Part shown: piece after piece, positions 61,755-64,000 of the stretch | How the letters are laid out: every line of letters starts with the position of its first letter | Position numbering within the stretch: the first letter of the stretch is position 1 | Assembly (NCBI GenBank): GCA_032054765.1 | Contig: DAMBSC010000013.1 | Location: forward strand, 62,001 to 126,000 | Source: DFXE01 sp032054765 | Lineage (GTDB): Bacteria; Bacteroidota; Bacteroidia; Bacteroidales; Tannerellaceae | Reading direction: 5' to 3' | DNA length: 64,000 nt | Translations under genes and position numbers: made by a program | Notes under the pieces: generated by a model | Databases searched by the model: none | What the model saw: the letters and a program-made list of their open reading frames with translations, nothing else | Told to the model about the DNA's origin: nothing

Positions 61755-61790
61755 GAAAGAGCCGTCTTCACAGACAACTCTTTCTTTTTT
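61755..61790 (+). terminator. Rho-independent terminator of the PUL operon
   Basis: GAAAGAG (61755-61761) pairs with CTCTTTC (61778-61784), with a TCTTCACAGA inner stem, followed by TTTTTT (61785-61790). It starts at the base after the nitrilase stop codon. Its complement may also stop the convergent transcript from the MFS gene. The rest of the gap to 61938 shows nothing recognisable. Confidence 0.8.
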
Positions 61791-61937
61791 GCTAAAAACT
61801 AAAACCTTTCAAAAACTCATATAGAGGGAAAAATATAATAACATTGCAAACATCCTGTAGCAAAATTAACATTAAGTTATATATATTTCTCCTTTATCTG
61901 TTTCTGATTTAAAACATTACAATTTTATTTTTGTCGG

Positions 61938-63320
61938 TTATTGAACCTTTTCCGGGGTTTTTGCGTCTATTTGTTTCGTTATTCGTCCATAAGCAATCAA
62001 TGCAAAAGTAGAAATTAAGGCAATCGCCCCAAAATAATACCAGATATAATGCGCATGAGCACTGGCCACTTGCCACTCCTGATGCGAATTGAATAAAGCA
62101 GGATCGGGACAGTATTTATTTAAAAGATAACCCGATAAGCCAAATCCGAATATAGATGAGAAAAATGAATGTAAATGACTAAATCCCAAATATAAGCCTT
62201 CTTCTCCTTTTGGAGCCTGAAGAGAAAAGTATTCAAGAAAACGGGGAGAGATAAAAGTCTCAGCCAATCCTTGAAAAACAATACCAATAACCATCATAAA
62301 TGCTACCGGATGCATACCTAAAATAGTCTGATTTTGGTCCAATACATTACCATACGACATACATAAGGCTGATATGGGCATAATAAACATCCCGACTGTC
62401 ATGGAAGTTAATGCTGTCCGTTTCCTCATAAGCTGGGTAACCAGATTGACTGTCAGTACAACTACTAACGGGTTTACATTGGCATACCAGGAAGGCGAAG
62501 CACCTTCTCCCGCCAAGCGGAGTACATATTTCGGCATAGTTGCATACAATTGATGTTGCACCATCCAAAAACCGGTAATGATCAATATTAGGATGATTAA
62601 CCTGCCGTTTGTACAAACCTTAAGCAAAGCATTCCAGATCTGGCGGAATGATTTTCCTTCTCCAGAATGTTGTGCACTTTTATATAGGAAAAAAATAGCA
62701 ATCAACCCCAGAAAAGTCATCGAAGCGGAAAAGTAATTCAGTGTAATAAGTCCTGAATTTCCCATCGCATTACGTAGCGGCTCAACAATTGTCTTTCCGG
62801 AGAAAGCACCGATGTTAACCATTGAATAAAAGATGGAAAAACCTTTAGCACGATTTTCCGGAGTAGTTTCTTTTGCAACTGTCCCTGAAATAACACTTTT
62901 TATAAATGAACCGCCAATAACAATCAGGGCCATAATAGGTAGAATACCATAACGGGCATTACTTTCCAGTAGACCCGTAAAAGAAGTCGTCATGCTGTAT
63001 TCTACCAATCCTGCCGATTGTAATAAAGTAGGGAAAATGCCTAATCCTGCATAGCCTAAAGTTAGTAAAGAAAACGCAAGTAACATTGAGTTTCTAAACC
63101 CTATTTTATCTGCTAATGCTCCGGCAAATGTAGGCAGCAAATATAGGCAGGCGGAAAATATACCTGCAATACCGGCTGCCTGTATATCGTTAAATCCCAG
63201 TATTCTGCTTAAATATAATGTAATAACGATAAATACTCCATAATATGCCGCTCTTTCAAATAGTTCAACGACATTGGCTACCCAAAAGGCTTTGCTGAAG
63301 TTAAGTTTTGTGTTTTTCAT
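61938..63320 (-). CDS. POT/PTR2-like MFS transporter
   Basis: A 460-aa inner-membrane carrier with about twelve membrane helices. The start reads FWVANVVELFERAAYYGVFIVITLYLSRILGFNDIQAAGIAGIFSACLYLLPTFAGALADKIGFRNS: the ELFERAAYYG motif in the first helix and the DKIGFRNS loop between helices 2 and 3 are those of proton-coupled peptide (POT) transporters and their relatives. The POT family usually takes up di- and tripeptides, but related groups carry other solutes. The ATG at 63320 is 14 nt after the gcvP stop, so it could be co-transcribed with that gene. It is convergent with the PUL. Confidence 0.82.
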   Translation of the reverse strand: MKNTKLNFSKAFWVANVVELFERAAYYGVFIVITLYLSRILGFNDIQAAGIAGIFSACLYLLPTFAGALADKIGFRNSMLLAFSLLTLGYAGLGIFPTLLQSAGLVEYSMTTSFTGLLESNARYGILPIMALIVIGGSFIKSVISGTVAKETTPENRAKGFSIFYSMVNIGAFSGKTIVEPLRNAMGNSGLITLNYFSASMTFLGLIAIFFLYKSAQHSGEGKSFRQIWNALLKVCTNGRLIILILIITGFWMVQHQLYATMPKYVLRLAGEGASPSWYANVNPLVVVLTVNLVTQLMRKRTALTSMTVGMFIMPISALCMSYGNVLDQNQTILGMHPVAFMMVIGIVFQGLAETFISPRFLEYFSLQAPKGEEGLYLGFSHLHSFFSSIFGFGLSGYLLNKYCPDPALFNSHQEWQVASAHAHYIWYYFGAIALISTFALIAYGRITKQIDAKTPEKVQ

Positions 63321-63334
63321 ATTTCTATTTTATC

Positions 63335-64000
63335 TTACATTTGACAGGCACAACGTGTCGGTACCAGATTACGGTCACCGTAAGCATTATCTACACGGGC
63401 TACGTTTATCCAGAATTTGCAATCGTGTAACCAATCTAATGGGAAAGCTGCTTTGCTTCTGGAATATTCGTGAGTCCATTCATCGGCTGACACTTCATAT
63501 TCAGGATGCGGGGCATTCTTTAGTACGTTGTCTTCCTTTGAGGCTTTGCCTTCTTCTACTTCTTTGATTTCTTTCCATATACAATCTAGTACTTCCAGGA
63601 AACGATCCAGTTCAGCTTTGCTTTCACTTTCGGTTGGTTCTATCATCAACGTGCCGTGTACAGGGAAAGAAAGGGTAGGGGCATGATAACCAAAATCCAT
63701 TAAACGTTTGGCTATGTCTGTTTCGTCTATTCCAGAGCGTTCTTTAACCGTACGACATTCCAGGATCAGTTCATGACCTACACGATCTGTTGCTCCTGTA
63801 TAAACCACTCCATACGTATTTTTTAATACAGAAGCCAGGTAATTGGCATTTAATATGGCTATTTTAGTAGCCAGAGTAAGACCTTCTGCTCCTAATAAAC
63901 GAATATATGCATATGTAATAGACAAAATACCTGCACTACCGAACGGAGCTGCTGATACTGTATCCAGATCGCTTCCCCATGTAATAGGATGGGAGGGAAG
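63335..64000 (-). CDS. gcvP: Glycine dehydrogenase (P-protein of glycine cleavage), 3' end only
   Basis: The C-terminal 221 residues of a pyridoxal-phosphate enzyme that decarboxylates glycine and loads the aminomethyl group on the lipoyl H-protein. The frame is open to the window end and reads SDLDTVSAAPFGSAGILSITYAYIRLLGAEGLTLATKIAILNANYLASVL near the edge. Then come VGHELILECRTVK, DIAKRLMDFGYHAPTLSFPVHGTLMIEPTESESKAELDRF and the carboxy-terminal VARVDNAYGDRNLVPTRCAC, all standard for GcvP. The remaining ~75% of the gene is off the end. An in-frame ATG at 63925 is internal, not the start. Confidence 0.95.
   Translation of the reverse strand, partial: LPSHPITWGSDLDTVSAAPFGSAGILSITYAYIRLLGAEGLTLATKIAILNANYLASVLKNTYGVVYTGATDRVGHELILECRTVKERSGIDETDIAKRLMDFGYHAPTLSFPVHGTLMIEPTESESKAELDRFLEVLDCIWKEIKEVEEGKASKEDNVLKNAPHPEYEVSADEWTHEYSRSKAAFPLDWLHDCKFWINVARVDNAYGDRNLVPTRCACQM

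Overview
The window is low-GC DNA from a Bacteroidota member, most likely of the order Bacteroidales. The pointers are SusC/SusD and FecR/ECF-sigma gene sets, TonB receptors with STN and carboxypeptidase-regulatory-like domains, lipoproteins with short lipoboxes, Bacteroidetes-type promoters (TTTG plus TAnnTTTG), and a GG-Bacteroidales type radical-SAM peptide cluster. The genus cannot be fixed from the sequence alone. No rRNA, tRNA, CRISPR array, insertion sequence or integrase was recognised.

Layout. (1) 1-5428: the 3' part of a TonB receptor with an STN domain, then a DUF4249 lipoprotein and an MG2/plug-like surface protein. (2) 5521-8421, minus strand: an M16 zinc peptidase lipoprotein. 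(3) 8598-34444: a 26-kb efflux island with a TolC-like channel, a MacA/HlyD-like adaptor, nine large FtsX/MacB-type permeases and a single ABC ATPase. It is split into three transcription units, each preceded by a sigma-54-like -24/-12 promoter and a tandem pair of 17-bp upstream dyads. The geometry is identical in all three: 21 bp between sites, and 57 nt from the second site to the -24 GG. Hairpins built from short repeated units lie between several of the permeases. (4) 34492-40660: a putative glycoside hydrolase, ndk, a TPR protein, a four-helix-bundle (S23-like) gene flanked by inverted heptamer repeats, and an aldo/keto reductase. (5) 40733-41371: an ECF sigma factor with a clear promoter. 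(6) 41587-49307: a peptide (RiPP) cluster with a LytTR regulator, half-length LanC-like protein, glycosyltransferase, GG-leader precursor with a CxCxxCxC core, beta-propeller lipoprotein, radical SAM maturase, pseudo-rSAM protein and a broken second propeller gene. (7) 49308-49997: a repeat-rich non-coding stretch. (8) 49998-61754: a FecR/SusC/SusD polysaccharide-utilisation locus with a Gfo/Idh/MocA oxidoreductase, DoxX protein, heparinase II/III-like lyase and exported nitrilase-family hydrolase. (9) 61938-64000, minus strand: a POT/MFS transporter downstream of the 3' end of gcvP.

How the parts work together. The efflux island looks like one regulon under an unseen NtrC-type activator, with one ATPase made alongside five permeases and four further permeases in the other two units. 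The peptide cluster lies between an ECF sigma gene and the FecR gene that would normally follow it, so it may be an insertion into the PUL regulatory module. The cluster has no exporter in the window. The PUL genes suggest import and breakdown of a uronic-acid-containing glycan, but the substrate cannot be named from sequence.
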